Source: Syngnathus acus
Lineage: Eukaryota; Chordata; Actinopteri; Syngnathiformes; Syngnathidae
Assembly (NCBI RefSeq): GCF_901709675.1
Contig: NC_051095.1
Coordinates: 16,041,956-16,105,955, forward strand
Direction of reading: 5' to 3'
Length of the DNA: 64,000 bases
Below, one piece after another: positions 51,260 to 63,893 of this stretch. The translations under genes and the position numbers were made by a program. Numbering within the stretch: the first letter of the stretch is position 1; every line of letters starts with the position of its first letter. The notes under the pieces were generated by a model that saw nothing but the letters and a program-made list of their open reading frames with translations, made no database searches and was not told where the DNA came from.

Positions 51260-51730
51260 CCGTATTTTCCGGACTATAAGTCGCTCGGGAGTACAAGTCG
51301 CACCAGCCATAAAATGCATAATAAAGAAGAAAAAGACATATGTAAGTCGCACTGGAGTATGAGTCACATTTTGGGGGGAAATATGTTTGATAAAATCCAA
51401 CACCAAGAACAGACATGTCATCTTGAAAGGCAATTTAAAATAAAATAGAATTGAGGCAACAACAGGCTGTATAATTGTACGGTATGCTAACGTTACATGA
51501 CACTAACAACAAACTGAAAACGTTCCTGGTATGTTAACATAACATATTAAGAGTTATTCAGATAACTGTAGCGTAAATAACATGCTAACAAGTTTATCAA
51601 ACCATCCGTGTCAATCCAAATCACAAAATCCAATGAAATCTTCATCCTTGGTGTCACTTTTAAACAACTCCGCTAACTCCGGAGGTAGAAGATGCACTGC
51701 TTTTTCTTCATGAGAGGTAGCATAGGTGAT
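51260..51730 (+). mobile_element. CCGTATTTTCCGGACTATAAGTCGC-type TIR element, one end
   Basis: The terminus is preceded by TA (51258-51259) and followed by three further AAGTCGCAC/GAGTCACA copies up to about 51370, then a body with CTAACTCCGGAGGTAGAAGA near 51680. The opposite inverted end was not found, so the right limit is approximate. The family also accounts for the fragment at 310-409. No transposase ORF. Confidence 0.65.
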
Positions 51731-53269
51731 TTGTGTCAGTCTCAGTGTTAAGGCCTTTCAGAGACCAGTTAAAATCTGTTCAAAAAGCTATCAAATATTA
51801 GGAACAAGTTAATTATATGATACGAAAAATGATTTCATTTGCATCAAATTACCTCTGTGGCACCACCCAGGGAAATTTACTGATTCTGTCTTGAGATCAG
51901 TCCCATCATCTTCCACTTAACTGAGAAAATGAATAACAATAATCAATTGAAGTAAATGGAAATTAAGACACGTCTTTATAGACAAGAAGCTTGAACGATC
52001 GCATTTCATTTTCCTATCAGAAAAACCTGGCATTTCGGGTGTGGAGACTTTTTATATTACACTATTATACCTTTAATTTGAAGACTTTTAGTACAGGTAT
52101 GCTCCCTAGCTGTAAAAGCCAATTGCCAAGGTTCTATACATACAAATATGTTTGCATGTAACACTCCAGTCAGTCTGTGCTTCAATTTGGAGATGCTGAT
52201 GCCCATTTACTTTATTTACTGCTCCAACCTCCAAGCCAGTGTCCTCTCTGATTATCTTCATGTGGATCGTCGTGGCCTGCAGATAGCTAAATTACTGCTG
52301 ATCTATCAGACATTAGTGGGACCCAGCAGCAGATGGGTTGCTGTGAAAGAGCTGGCTGGCTCCAGACACATTGAATAAGACTCATAAAAATACAGCGAAT
52401 AGAAAGTAAACACATTCAGTATGACAAAGCCAATGATGGTTGTGATGTTACGTCAGTAATACAGTGGTGCCCTGTTCATAGGGTGACCTCATAAAAGTCA
52501 CGAAGAGCCTTAAATAACTAATTGAAAGAGAAAACCTTAAAGAAACCCCTACCCCAGATGTCTTAGTCTTTGCTCCAACAGTTCTTCTTCCTGGACTTTT
52601 CCAAGGTTGGGATGAATCCTCCACGCCATTTGTAGTTCCTGCCAACAGACTTGCATTATCTTTGGGATTATCCTTTTTCTAATCTGTTTGTTTGTCTGTT
52701 TTGTCCTTCATCCTCCTAAATGTGACCCAGTAATCGAAGTCAGTGCAACATCTTGAAGGACACCTCAAAGGTTTCTGTCAATTAACAATGATGCACGTCG
52801 AACCTTTTAGCATGTAATGGAAAGACTGAGGTCCAATCAATCAGATTGTGACTTTGCAAATGCTTTCATAGGTGCAACTTTTGGTCCAATGATTAAAAAT
52901 CCCTAACCCTAACCCAACTACCAGTGTGCTGTAGTAGTAATTTTGCTTTAAATAAATAATGAGGCTATTGCTCCTTTAAGTTTGGGATGTTAGAGTCTCA
53001 ATGGAGCAAAATTGTCATGAGGACTGTAGGGTCACAGTTTTGAGACATTCTGTGAACTTAAAAATCCATTAAAATCCAAATTTCAACATCTAATTGTCAT
53101 ACTATCATAATGTTCCTTTTTATGTTTTACATTGCATTTGAAGTATCATTTAAACAGACAGGGCCATCATCATTTAACTCCTTAGACGCTGCAGGCTTTG
53201 TAAGCATATTATTCCCTTGCTGATGGCTCCCATAATGGCATTGGAAATATGTGAGTTGCAAAATTGCCG
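51731..53269. other. No gene recognised
   Basis: ACAGTGGTGCCCTGTTCATAG at 52460 resembles the start of a fish DNA-transposon repeat, but no second end was found. A short CCCTAACCCTAACCC occurs at 52901. Confidence 0.5.
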
Positions 53270-53680
53270 TCCGGCAAGAATTGTGCTGTCCTAGACTGTA
53301 GTCCTGCCCATGTTCAAGAAGCTTTATGGCTTTCACACTGCAATTTTCACTTCTGTTTACTGAGCATCATAATCTGGTTAAACAACCTGAAGTTTGTACA
53401 ACAAAAGCTTTGTCATTTCTTGAAGCATGCCGATTCCCTGTGCAGCCCTTCCAAAAGATTTTTCCTGGTTTTGCGTGAACACCTCTCTGTGTTTTCATCG
53501 CTGGTGGAAGTAGCAGGCCTTCCGCTGCGTGGTTTGCCAAGGACAGATCCGGTTTCCAGAAAACATGGATGCCATAAATAGGGTAAATCGTACAATGTAT
53601 TGAAGCAGGCTGACATACGTATGGCTTCTCACACTAACTGAACTGCAGTCGGGGACATACAACAATTTTTGACAGGTGGC
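53270..53680 (-). pseudogene. Relic of a transposase with TGSVL.KPRSGRP helix-turn-helix linker
   Basis: The minus strand around 53490-53560 reads FLETGSVLGKPRSGRPATST, then SDENTERCSRKTRKN. A TGSVxxKPRSGRP segment between two helix-turn-helix parts is typical of mariner-like/DUF4817 transposase N-termini. Frames before and after are broken by stops (for example after SACFKK), and no DDE/D catalytic block is visible. The ends of the element were not located. Confidence 0.45.
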
Positions 53681-54894
53681 AATTTTGCCGCTGTTCCAAT
53701 GTCAATTGAATGTTTCCAAAAACTGCAAAATCCATCAAATAATGACCACCTCATTTCTGTCCAAAAGATACCGCAGTCGCAATAGATAAAAGGAAGTGAA
53801 CAGTGACTCTTGGGACACCTCGTCTATCTCCACCAATGCCTAAAAAACACCCAACTGCACTCGAGTCTGGGGGCAATGTATATGCTGACAATGTGCGATT
53901 ATTACCTCCAGAAAGATAAAGTTAGTGCCTCGTGCAACTTTTGGGTCTATAAATGTCTTTTAGAATGTTTGTATCCTTTCCCCAGCATTAATTTGCATGC
54001 CTCAAAAGTTTGTCCCGTGAAGCAAAGAAAATCCATGAATTAAGAAGTTGGCTGGGGTGGCCCGCTGGCAAAAAGATGGCCAGCGTCAGGAAAAGAAAAT
54101 CAAAGATCCACATCAATTAGAGTTCCCAAATGTTCCAAGTATTGATGAGTGTTAATCTGACCTGCTGCAACTTTTTAATTAATGCTCACAGCAGCACAGC
54201 AGGAGACACAAGACATGGTGGCGTCCACTCCACTTGGGTATTGCTTATAGTTGGTTACCACTACAAAGTCAAATATAGTGTTAATTTTTCCTTTTCATCT
54301 AGTCTATGTTCCCGAATAAGTAGCATGAGTACGAGTAAGTACTGTAAGTTTGTTTGTTCTCATTTATTCGGACCAACTCCAGACGTATTGAGCATGTCTG
54401 TTTTATTAATGCGGCAAAACAAACAATACTCCAATAGACATCTTTGGGTTGTAGTAATGAGAGAGATAGGGTGCTGCCATAGGCGGACAATTGAAAATCT
54501 TCACATTTTTGAGAGACCTTTTTTTCTCTTCAAACTCATTTTCTGTCTTATTCCAAATGAGAGAAAGTACAAACACTCAATTTGTTCAGTTTGACTAAGT
54601 TGTCAAACCAGACACATTGTTGTACAGTTCAATTTTACACTTTGATGGGCAGATTAAACACATACAAAAAAGGCAAATACAAGTGTTTTATGTATTACAG
54701 AATGTATTGTCATCATGGCTTGTTCGTAATGTGTAATTGTAATCTGTGTTCTTCTATGCCCCTGTTCTCTTCATTGTTACTGTTAATATTTGAGATTTTT
54801 GGCTTTTTTTCCATGAACTCAAATCTCCCACCATGTGCCTATTGTCTCAGACAGTATGTCAGAGACACTAAGCTGTAGCACAACAACAAAAAGT
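53681..54894. other. No gene recognised
   Basis: The longest frame (54130-54594, 154 codons, plus) is AT-driven, rich in F, I, K and S, and lacks any motif I know. Confidence 0.5.
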
Positions 54895-54944
54895 TGTGTG
54901 TGCGTGTGTCTGTGTGTGTGTCTGTGTGTCTGTCTGTCTGTCTG
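54895..54944 (+). repeat. Compound (GT)n/(GTCT)n microsatellite
   Basis: GTGTCTGTGTGTG followed by four GTCT units. Confidence 0.92.
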
Positions 54945-55077
54945 CCCATGTGCTCAGGTGCACATGAGAGTTGCTGACTCTATAAAGTGCACTGATGTGT
55001 AATGGTTGCCACCTCTGTGGGACAAAACCGCACACACATACAATACTTGTGTACATTGGTCCACCCATTCACTCATG

Positions 55078-55131
55078 TGCACACGCACGCACACACACAA
55101 AACAACACAAAACAACACAAAACAACACACA
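55078..55131 (+). repeat. (AC)n followed by a 10-bp tandem repeat
   Basis: ACGC/AC units lead into ACACAAAACA repeated about three times. Confidence 0.9.
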
Positions 55132-55185
55132 AGCTAATTGACAAGTTTGTTACTGTCACCTTGTAGTTTGGGCTGGTGGTGCCTC

Positions 55186-55739
55186 TGTCACGTGCAGGCG
55201 TCACCAGCCAGCCAGCCGGCCGCTCTCATTGACGTCAAGTGTACACAGCAACGCCCACACAATCAAGTAATCACCTGCACTTGTCTCTGCTCATTAGTGG
55301 ACGCTATTTAAACCGCGAGAACTCGGCAAGCATCGTCAGGTAGTCCGTGATGCCCGTCCGAAGATCACGGCGGTTTGCCTGTCTGGCTCCTGTTGCCAAC
55401 GCTGTCCGTGTACTGACCCGTCTAGCCCTGCTCACCGCCTGCCCTGACCTGTTTGCCCTGTTTTTGACTGCGCATCTGCACGCCCCAAACCACGATTATG
55501 TGCTACTCCCTGCTGTACGCTCGCTCAGTTGCTTGTCTCACAGGTTGGTTCTTGCCATCCGCCCGTCAGCCACTTGGTGGATGCTGACCAGTCGCAGCGC
55601 TGCCACTTCCACCCGTCAGCTACGAGCCAGCTACTCCACCACCCCAGTCAAGCCCAAATTCCAGGTCTCCACTTCCGCTTTTCCTCATTTCAATAAAGTG
55701 TACCTCATGCCCCATTTGGTTCTCCTGTCTCGTCTGTCA
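55186..55739 (+). mobile_element. Probable solo LTR of a retrotransposon
   Basis: A visibly GC-richer block starts TGTCACGTGCAGGCGTCACC and ends near TCTGTCA, compatible with TG...CA ends. It has a TATA-like TATTTAAA at 55305-55312 and a polyadenylation signal AATAAA at 55692-55697, the U3-R-U5 arrangement of an LTR. The 133-codon frame inside (55347-55748) matches no protein I know. There is no clear 4-6 bp target duplication, no primer-binding site and no internal region. A promoter-bearing SINE or unknown repeat is the alternative. Confidence 0.5.
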
Positions 55740-57150
55740 GGCGCTTGATATTGGATTCCTAAAAAGCATTCGGTCTGTTATCCAGCTAGCGAGATAGAAG
55801 TTGTTTTGTTATTCAGTGAAAAAATATGCAAATTTCTACTTGTCCTGGAAGCAATGGCCTTTTCTGTCAACTTTCCATTTCTTTGCTACATTCTCTGTTT
55901 TAGAAATGGGCGTCACACAAGGGTCATGCAACGGGGGTTTCTGTACGACATCCAAAATGACTGAAATGTATTCAGAGAGGCAGAGTGCGCTCGAAGCATA
56001 TTTCCGAAAGGACCCGAGGGCGCGCCTCCGAGTCTGCTCCCATCGTCTGGTAAAATATATATATATATAATTCTTTGGGCATAATTCTTACTGTGGTCAA
56101 TAGTGCTGACGGGGCACACATTATAAATGTTATGCATGAGGCTTCAGGCTGGTGGAAACGCAGGAACTCAGGGCACATCTAGTCCCCCTGGCCTGACTTT
56201 GGACACGTCTAATTTATTCGATCATTTTGTAAACTTGCGAACAGTCAGTCAAGACAGTCATGGTTTATGTATTCAGTGGCTGCCTGATGCCCTCACTCAC
56301 AAATCTATTAATCCTGGGGCAAATTTGTACCATCTATGAAGAGAAAACATGTACACGGGGAGCAATCAAAGTAGAAGAGCAGCTCCTGCACAAGAATGAA
56401 TAAGAGTGTTGAAATATTGGGAAAGAAAAGACAAGAATAAATGCCTCCTATTTTCATTCTTCATACAGAATGTTTTACTCCACTGCTCCCACTCTCCCTT
56501 TTCATGTCCTCTCTTTTACCTCACTACTGGAGGGGATTTTCTGTTCTGCCAGGTATCTCGATCTACACTTCAAATTGCCAAGATTGATTAAAATTGTGCC
56601 ATCCCGTTCGCCGCATGCAACACCTTAACCATGACTGGTTAAGTTTAGACCTTGGAAATAGTCCAAGCACAACAAGAAAAAGGGACCAAAGTCTGAGCAG
56701 GTCGAGTCAAAAAGAGTTTTCTTGACTCGCAATTGAGGCATTTGTTTACTAAGAAGCAAAAATGTATGTTTTAGTATGCCACAACTCTGTACTTTATTTA
56801 AAAAACAAGCAAAAATACTTGTGATGCTGAAGTTGTACCAGGAAATGATTATGACTCTGTGGACCTAATTACACTGGCACAATTACAGGTGAGATGTATC
56901 ATTGCTTTTTGCATAATTTGTATTTCGGGCAAACATGATCATGCAAATGTTTTGGACGATGTGGAGGTTTTGCTTAAGGTATTGAGGTGCTATTTCCATT
57001 CCCTAGCTATTGGTGCCGTTGCTTCTGGTAAATGTTTTGTTGTGTAATCAAATGTGGAAATAACATTATTGATATGGGCAGTTATGTTGTTTCCATAACT
57101 ACACACCAGCTTCCTTTTTTTCGTGTATGAACGTTGTTCTAAAGTTATAA

Positions 57151-57205
57151 CTTGCATTGCGTTGCATTGCCTTGCAATGCCTTGCATTACGTTGCATTGC
57201 ATTGT
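57151..57205 (+). repeat. (TTGCA)n pentanucleotide repeat, degenerate
   Basis: About ten imperfect units of CTTGCATTGC/GTTGCATTGC. Confidence 0.85.
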
Positions 57206-57504
57206 TGTTTTGTGACAGCATTGCAGTTCGAGATCCCTTTTAAGAAGTACATTCTGGTTGTGAGCATTGCCAAATACATGGCACGGGTTCAGCTCCTTCC
57301 CACAGGAAGGCATGGACCATCGGATGAATTTAGATTCTATTCCCCAATCTTCCATGAGGTATTATTCCACATAGGCCAAATTTGGAATATTATTGTAGAT
57401 TTCAGACATTTGGTGTTGTCTATAAAATTACAGGTTGCAGCCAAATAGAAAAGTCCATTGCTGCCAAACTCACTGTAGAGATTTTCTGGACCGCAACGTT
57501 TTGC

Positions 57505-57516
57505 ACCCCCCCCCCC
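57505..57516 (+). repeat. Poly-C tract, 12 nt
   Basis: CACC followed by a C run, then TCTCTCTTT. Confidence 0.9.
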
Positions 57517-58349
57517 TCTCTTTGGTAGTATTTGGCCTTGGTAGAAAATATCCTTATTTATTGAAGTTTGTGTTTGATCCATAAATCCATCCATCCATGT
57601 TTCCATAAACATAGGTTATAATCAACTGTGATGCTTTTGAAGGTTTCACCCTATATGATGTTGAATGACTGTGTGCCTCACAGGGACAGTCTCACTCAGC
57701 TCGCCCAGTCTCATCACCACTTTGTACGAATTAGATTAGGTTAGATTACGTTGGATTTAATGTAATTGTCATTGAAAGTACATGCACAATTTCTACTCAT
57801 GTGCATGGTAATTATATCATTGCAAATAGAGTTATGGCTGAGTGTCAGCATGTCAGAAACAAGCACATGAACCAGTGCACATGCAATGGACGCTTTTGTT
57901 TTGCATTCATTTTGTGCTAATGTGTATGATGACTATAATATTGTTGATATTATGATTAGAACGACATAAAACTGCTCATTCTATGACGCATAATTGTCCT
58001 TCAGCAGTGAATACAAGGGAGAACATTTGGAAACCTGGCAAAGAAACCTTGGGCAAATACATTGATGACAAAAATCTCCCAATTTTTTACAACCCAATTT
58101 TGGCAGGTATGATACTCCCACAATTGTCCAAGATTACTTTTTTTGTATAATCTGTGTCACAGGTAGGAGGAGTGAGGGGAAGAAAAGACAAATGGGCACA
58201 TCTTAATTTGAGATAGGTCTTCGCAGACATTACAATGAAAATATAATGATATGTCACCCAGGAGATGTGTCAAAGTCAGTGTTTTGTTGAATCACAGGAG
58301 ACAAGATCAAATGTGAGAGATGTGCGATACGACGAAAGATCACAGGATT

Positions 58350-58622
58350 CCCTGTTCGCATTTCCGTCTCGTGCTTGCCTGGGTTTTTTACAGGTGCTCT
58401 GGCTTTCTCCCACTTTAACAAAAAAAAAACACACATGTTACATTACTCTAAATTGTCCATTTATATAAAAGTAAGTGTTGGCTTTGACGAAATGTAGCCA
58501 GGGACTGGCTGTCGACCCGTCCAGGGTGTGAAACCTCATCTCGCCCAAATTAATCTGGGATAGTCTCCAAGAGAACCGATAGCCCAAATGATGACAGGTG
58601 CAATAGAAAATGCATGGATGGG
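58350..58622 (+). mobile_element. Old tRNA-derived SINE
   Basis: TTTCCGTCTCGTGCTTGCCT, GCTCTGGCTTTCTCCCACTT, ACTCTAAATTGTCCA, GGGACTGGCTGTCGACCCGT, TAATCTGGGATAGTCTCCAA and ATGGATGG follow the SINE body in order. The pol III head is decayed. Confidence 0.75.
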
Positions 58623-60583
58623 TCCGCTTGCTAGTGCATGAACACTTTCTGTGTTGCAGCAGAGCAAATGGTTACACAAACTCCCACTGCATTTATTAAT
58701 AATCTAGACTAGATCAAAGCACTTTACATCAAAACAAACATCATTCAACATTTACACATGTGCCTTTGCAAGAAGCTATTTCAATGAGAAAGAGGAGGAG
58801 GGAAAGGAGGTGGAACGAGAAGAGTTCTCTTCCCCACCAGCCTTTTATTGCGTACATAATCTAAATTATTATACTAAAACTGGGAAATAGGATTACTCGC
58901 CCCCACTACACTAAAGTAAGTTTCACTTTGCATCAAAAGTCACTTGCTGATTTATTTAAAATCATATTTAATAATAAAAAGGCTAAACTTGTCCCTACAC
59001 TTTTCAAATATAAGGGTCCACTGTATACTAATGTGTATGTTAGTAATAAACATTTTTAACATGCCATCGCTGTGACATGACATGACAAACCCCTTGTGAC
59101 CAAATACTGTCAGTTTTCTTTTTCCCCCCTCACAAATACAGTCAAATGGTCTGTGGCCATCTTGTCTGTTATTTACATGCATTAACAAAATTAAAGTGTT
59201 GAAAAAAAAAATTGAGAACATATGTAGCAAGTCTCTTGGACTGCCAAATTTCCCTACGAGTGTCGCAAAGTCTGGGCCCCATTTTGGTAGACTGGCAAAA
59301 CAACACGGTTATGCCCAATTCCACCCATAAAAAATACCAAAAGCATAAAACTCCACTCATGCGCACAGTAATCTCTGAACAAAAATAGGGGACACTCTTT
59401 CATATGGCATTATGTCACCTCAAGAGTGAAAGTCCGAATGTGTTTTAGGCAATAATGAACAAAAATAGCTTGAGTGAGCCCGTTTTGTCAAAAGTACATC
59501 CGTGCAAAAGGAACTAGTCTCACACCAAGGTAGGTTTGCACGGATTTATTTCTGCCTATTACATAAGTAGCCAGCTCCTCATTTTATTTATTGCAACACT
59601 CATGCCGCTTAGTCCTTTGAAAAGGAGTTTGGGAGGATAATGTAACCACAGTCGTTTGCATTTGAAGGCTTTTTGTCACGTTGGGTGGTTGCTATGAGCA
59701 CAGAATTTGATGTGGGCTGTCAGTAGTTTATTCCATTTTAATCCTTGACACTAAATGGGTCGTTTGTTTTAAACGAGTGATTGTTTGTTGATGTCGTTGT
59801 GCATTTGACAGCAATTAAGCTATGTACCAATCAGAACAATGTGGTGGTTGGTACCTCAAGCAAGATGGCTTTTTTTGATGAACTGCCCAAGGAAAAAAAG
59901 TGATTTCTCAGATTCCGCAAAGAAAAAAAATGATTAACAAAGTAGATCCATTAAAGTAAATGAGTATTTGACTGATTTAATAATCGACACACAGTCAATC
60001 TAACGGAATAGTTTACAACAGTTACAGCATAAGAAGAAACACACAAGCAACAACAGATAACAAGACATCCAAATGAGTAAATCACAGTGTATTGATGAAG
60101 AACAATACGCTTGAAGTAAAGAAAAGATGTGCTAGCTCCTCCTTTTAGCTCCTCTCTTGTGGTCCCCATTGAATGTACAGCTAATCGAGTAGTTGGCTCA
60201 TCACCAAGCCCTATTAGAGTGGTGAAATGGGAAGAAATGGACTATTATGTCATCCCAGTATTGCATTTGCTGCAAATCCCCCACACCGTTTGCCATTTCT
60301 TCCCGGTATTTCGTCTTATCTCGCCCTCATTAGTGCCTCCTCCCATCTCATCCGAGCAAATGTATGCATTCAATTATAGCAACTGCTGCTGCTTTATCAG
60401 CGTGCCTTTCCCTCAACACAAAATGAACACAAACAATGAGAAAGTTTCTTTTTTGTATTTTCTATTTGGCTGCACAACTCTTGTTGTTACAGTTAACACA
60501 TTATAGGTCATTCAAATGCCTTATTTATAAGTGCGCGGATACATTTTTCATTACTATTATTTTTCTTCCTTTGATTGGTCGGG

Positions 60584-60647
60584 CTATCTATCCATCTATC
60601 CATCTATCTATCCATCCATCCATCCAACTATCTATCTTCTGTCTACG

Positions 60648-60680
<33 letters not shown>

Positions 60681-60696
60681 GTCTATATATCTATTT
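60584..60696 (+). repeat. Compound (CTAT)n/(CATC)n/(GTCT)n microsatellite
   Basis: Alternating CTAT, CCAT and CTGT tetranucleotide blocks. Confidence 0.93.
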
Positions 60697-62797
60697 ATTT
60701 GCACTGTTACTTTTTATAGTGGTTGTGTTTCAAACCATTTATTTATTGTTGCCTCAAGCCTGTTTCCCAAAATGAATACGGTTTTGTGGTGCTGGTGTTT
60801 TTGTGTGTTATATGACCAGCTCAAATCTATATTCATATTTTAAGCAGAACTATAGGCTAATATTTAGCATAACTAGTGAATTTAAAACAAGGAGGAACTG
60901 CCTGCCAATCACAAAGCCTGAAACATGAGTACTTTATGGAATCCTGGTGAGCACTTGTAGTGGTAACACACTTCAAAGGCAGCATTAGCTTTTTGAGTAT
61001 CAATTGTTGGTCGTGACATTCTTGTGCCGGCCGTTTTCAAAACTTCTTTCCCTTTTGTCTCTGAATTCATCTGGTGTTCTGGTGTTTACTATACAATTAG
61101 TTGGAACAATTATAGTGCTTGAAACTTGAAAGCCTCTCTGCTTTTATCTGTATCCTATTTATGTTGCAACTTTAATTGCTTTTCTCACCCACCCGTGTTT
61201 CTTATTGTGAATAGTATTCTTGGCAAGGTAGGTAATTCATTAAGCAAGTGGTAATTTCTTTACGATGGCTTCTCTACTGGTTGCTGTGTAGTGCAGTGTT
61301 GAGACACTGAATATAGCCACTGGCCTCTGTCGTCTCTTTTTCCCTCATTATAATGATTCTTCCTTTGTTCTCCTTTGTACATCTTTTCTGTATGTTGGTC
61401 TACTTTTGAGTTTCATACCGCTATTGTTTCCTTTTTAGCTCTTTGCAAATTCTCTTTTTTATGCAGCCTGTTGTACGACTTCTGACATTCGAAGCTCATT
61501 GCTCACAAATGGCATTCCCTTAATTACTGCATGATTAATAGAGAAGCCAAGTAGAGCCTATTCTCTGGAGAATTTTCTATGATCTCTGCGAAGAAATAAT
61601 CTGGGGAAAAAAATGATCATTTCACATTTAGATGTCATGCGAAAGTCATAAAAATAATCTTTACGTTTCTCCAGTCCATCGCCTCTTCAGCAGGTAAAAT
61701 ATAGAGTAAGTCCGGAAATTGAATTGGCCTGTCTAAAACTATCCACTATTTATCTTGATCTACTCCTTTGTTGTCTTGACTCTGTATTTGGGATCATTAT
61801 CTTGGCATGATGAAGGATATCTTAGTGTGTTTGGGTGCATCTATCTTTAAGACAGACGAAAGACATCAATATATTGATCGAATGAGGATGAATGTGCTCC
61901 TCCTAGAAGAAGCCATTTAAACCCAAGCCATCGCATTACTTTCACTGAGCTCTAGGGATGAGCTTGCATGTTTGGGATTGTGAACAGGCCTTTTCCGGAT
62001 TGAAGCTTCAGCCTTTCTATCAGTTTGATAAACGTTGACCTTTGTCTCAGCAGTCCATATAATTTCTCCTCACAATTTTTAGGTGCTATTTTGTCAATTG
62101 TGTAACATAGAGGTATGAATGTAAATCAGGGATAACATTTTGATCTCTCCTATGTTAGGACTGTTTTGTCAAGTGTGTTTTAGCCTTCAGGTCGATGTAG
62201 AATCCTCCCCAGCAACAGCAATACTTGACTCATTACCACCTGGCACACTCTCCGGGAAAAAGAGGAAGTGTGAAAGAGAGGAGTGGACGTAAAACGGGCC
62301 ACAATTTAGATGTCAGGTGATGAGGCACGGCGAGAGACTAGTCGCATACCAGTTTGGGGTTAAATGAATGCACAAGTGTAGAAAATAAGCCTGAAGTAAG
62401 TTAAGTAGTTACGTATATCTTATCGTCCTAAAGAAGACTTTGTAAATGAAGAAACATAGGGGTTTACAGTAAAGAACCGTAGTTGCTTTTTTGTTGTTTA
62501 TCTCAGACAGTTCAGGTCAAGCTGAGGGGATAAGGGAAACTTTCTGTCAGCTAACGTGCTCACACATTGTCGAGTGTGAAGTGTGTGGAAAAAAAAACAT
62601 GACAGGCAGTTCTGAGGTCAGCCTGGGTTGTATCTCACAGACAGAGCTCACCCTGCGGGTGGTTAAACCAGACATTTGCTGAACTCCCATCAGATCATCC
62701 AAGCATAATTTCTCTGCCACTGCTCCTCTCGACTGAGCCCGGACGAGGAGCGAGGATTTACATAATCGCTGAAGAGTTATGAATGGTAGCTTTTGTG

Positions 62798-62842
62798 CCA
62801 GAGGCCGATACCAGAGGCCGATACCAGAGGCCGATACCAGAT
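62798..62842 (+). repeat. 13-bp tandem repeat, three units
   Basis: CCAGAGGCCGATA three times in perfect register, then a partial CCAGA. Confidence 0.92.
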
Positions 62843-63644
62843 CATCATTATGAGGTAGCAGTGTCCACAGGCATATCCTGGCGGAAATAGAAGCTGAGGG
62901 AGGAAAGACAGGCAACTGCCTTTCAAACACACTACCTTTCAAACAAGTTCTCTCGGGTTATTAAAAGCACTGTTTTGGGGGGGACTGGAATTCTGATTAA
63001 ACTTGAATTTTTGAGAAATTGCTTCTAACCTTAACCCTGACCTCCTCCATACAGAAGCACAAAGACGCAAGTGAAATATGGTAATAACTTCAATTTAGTC
63101 CAGAAGGCTGGCATTTACATTTATTTTATCAGTATTTGAAAAACTTTATAAACATCATGGTTACTTCAGAGCTTTGAGCCTATATAAGTCTGTTTAGCTT
63201 TTTTCTGCTCTCATGTTAATCAAGTGAAAGGAGCCAAAGGAAGAATTAAATAGAAGTCAGTGTTTCATTATCACAGCTGGTCCAGAAGAGCTCATGCTGG
63301 CACAGAGACCAAGTCAGTGTGAATGAAACGAGGAAAGTTAACAAACTGAAGAGAAGAACAAAACAAAAGAAACTGCTTCAATCTGTTTTGAGCGTAAGGT
63401 GCAGTGTGAAAACTGCACATAAAATGTATTTTGCAGGGCGATCACAAGATACCCAATTAAAATGACAAATATCACCTTTTACTTGGATCGTAAAGCAAAC
63501 GACTCTTGAATATATTTCATGAACTGATAAAATGGTCAAATATAAAAGACAGCATGCAGGTTTTGTCATTGAATACCTGATTATAATAGAAAAAATCTTT
63601 ATCTGGTCTCTTCTTCCGAGTGTGCATAATATCAATCACATGAA

Positions 63645-63675
63645 TTTATATTATATTATATTATATTATATTATG
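63645..63675 (+). repeat. (TTATA)n pentanucleotide repeat
   Basis: Six TTATA units. Confidence 0.88.
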
Positions 63676-63893
63676 TTAAAAACATGATAGCAAGGAGAGA
63701 TACGGTGATCTAAATTGAGCTAAGAATTCAGCGAGTGTGAATCTCATTCAATTTTTCTGCCAAAAAGATGTTGTTCCTTTTTCTTTTTTTTTCTTGTTTG
63801 TATTCATTTTTAAAAATAAGAAAGTACAATACTTTATGTAATTTGTTTCTGCTGGAGGCTGTTGATTGTGTCATCATTTAGAGCAGGGGTCCC

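Larger units (their letters stand above)
55750..58349. other. No gene recognised
   Basis: A donor-like ATTACAG|GTGAGA at 56887-56888 closes a short open frame (NDYDSVDLITLAQLQ) with no clear acceptor. Otherwise simple repeats only. Confidence 0.5.
58623..63893. other. No gene recognised; tandem repeats only
   Basis: Holds the tetranucleotide block at 60584, the 13-bp repeat at 62798 and a pentanucleotide repeat at 63645. No kelch repeats or other domains expected of a testican neighbour were seen. Confidence 0.5.

Noticed and set aside
52901-52915. CCCTAACCCTAACCC as an interstitial telomere
   Set aside because: Only about two and a half units; too short to mean anything.
54130-54594. 154-codon frame, longest outside repeats
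   Set aside because: AT-driven composition, no domain, no splice or promoter support.
56859-57047. Frame following a GTGAGA donor-like site
   Set aside because: No acceptor upstream and no known motif; not strong enough to list as an exon.
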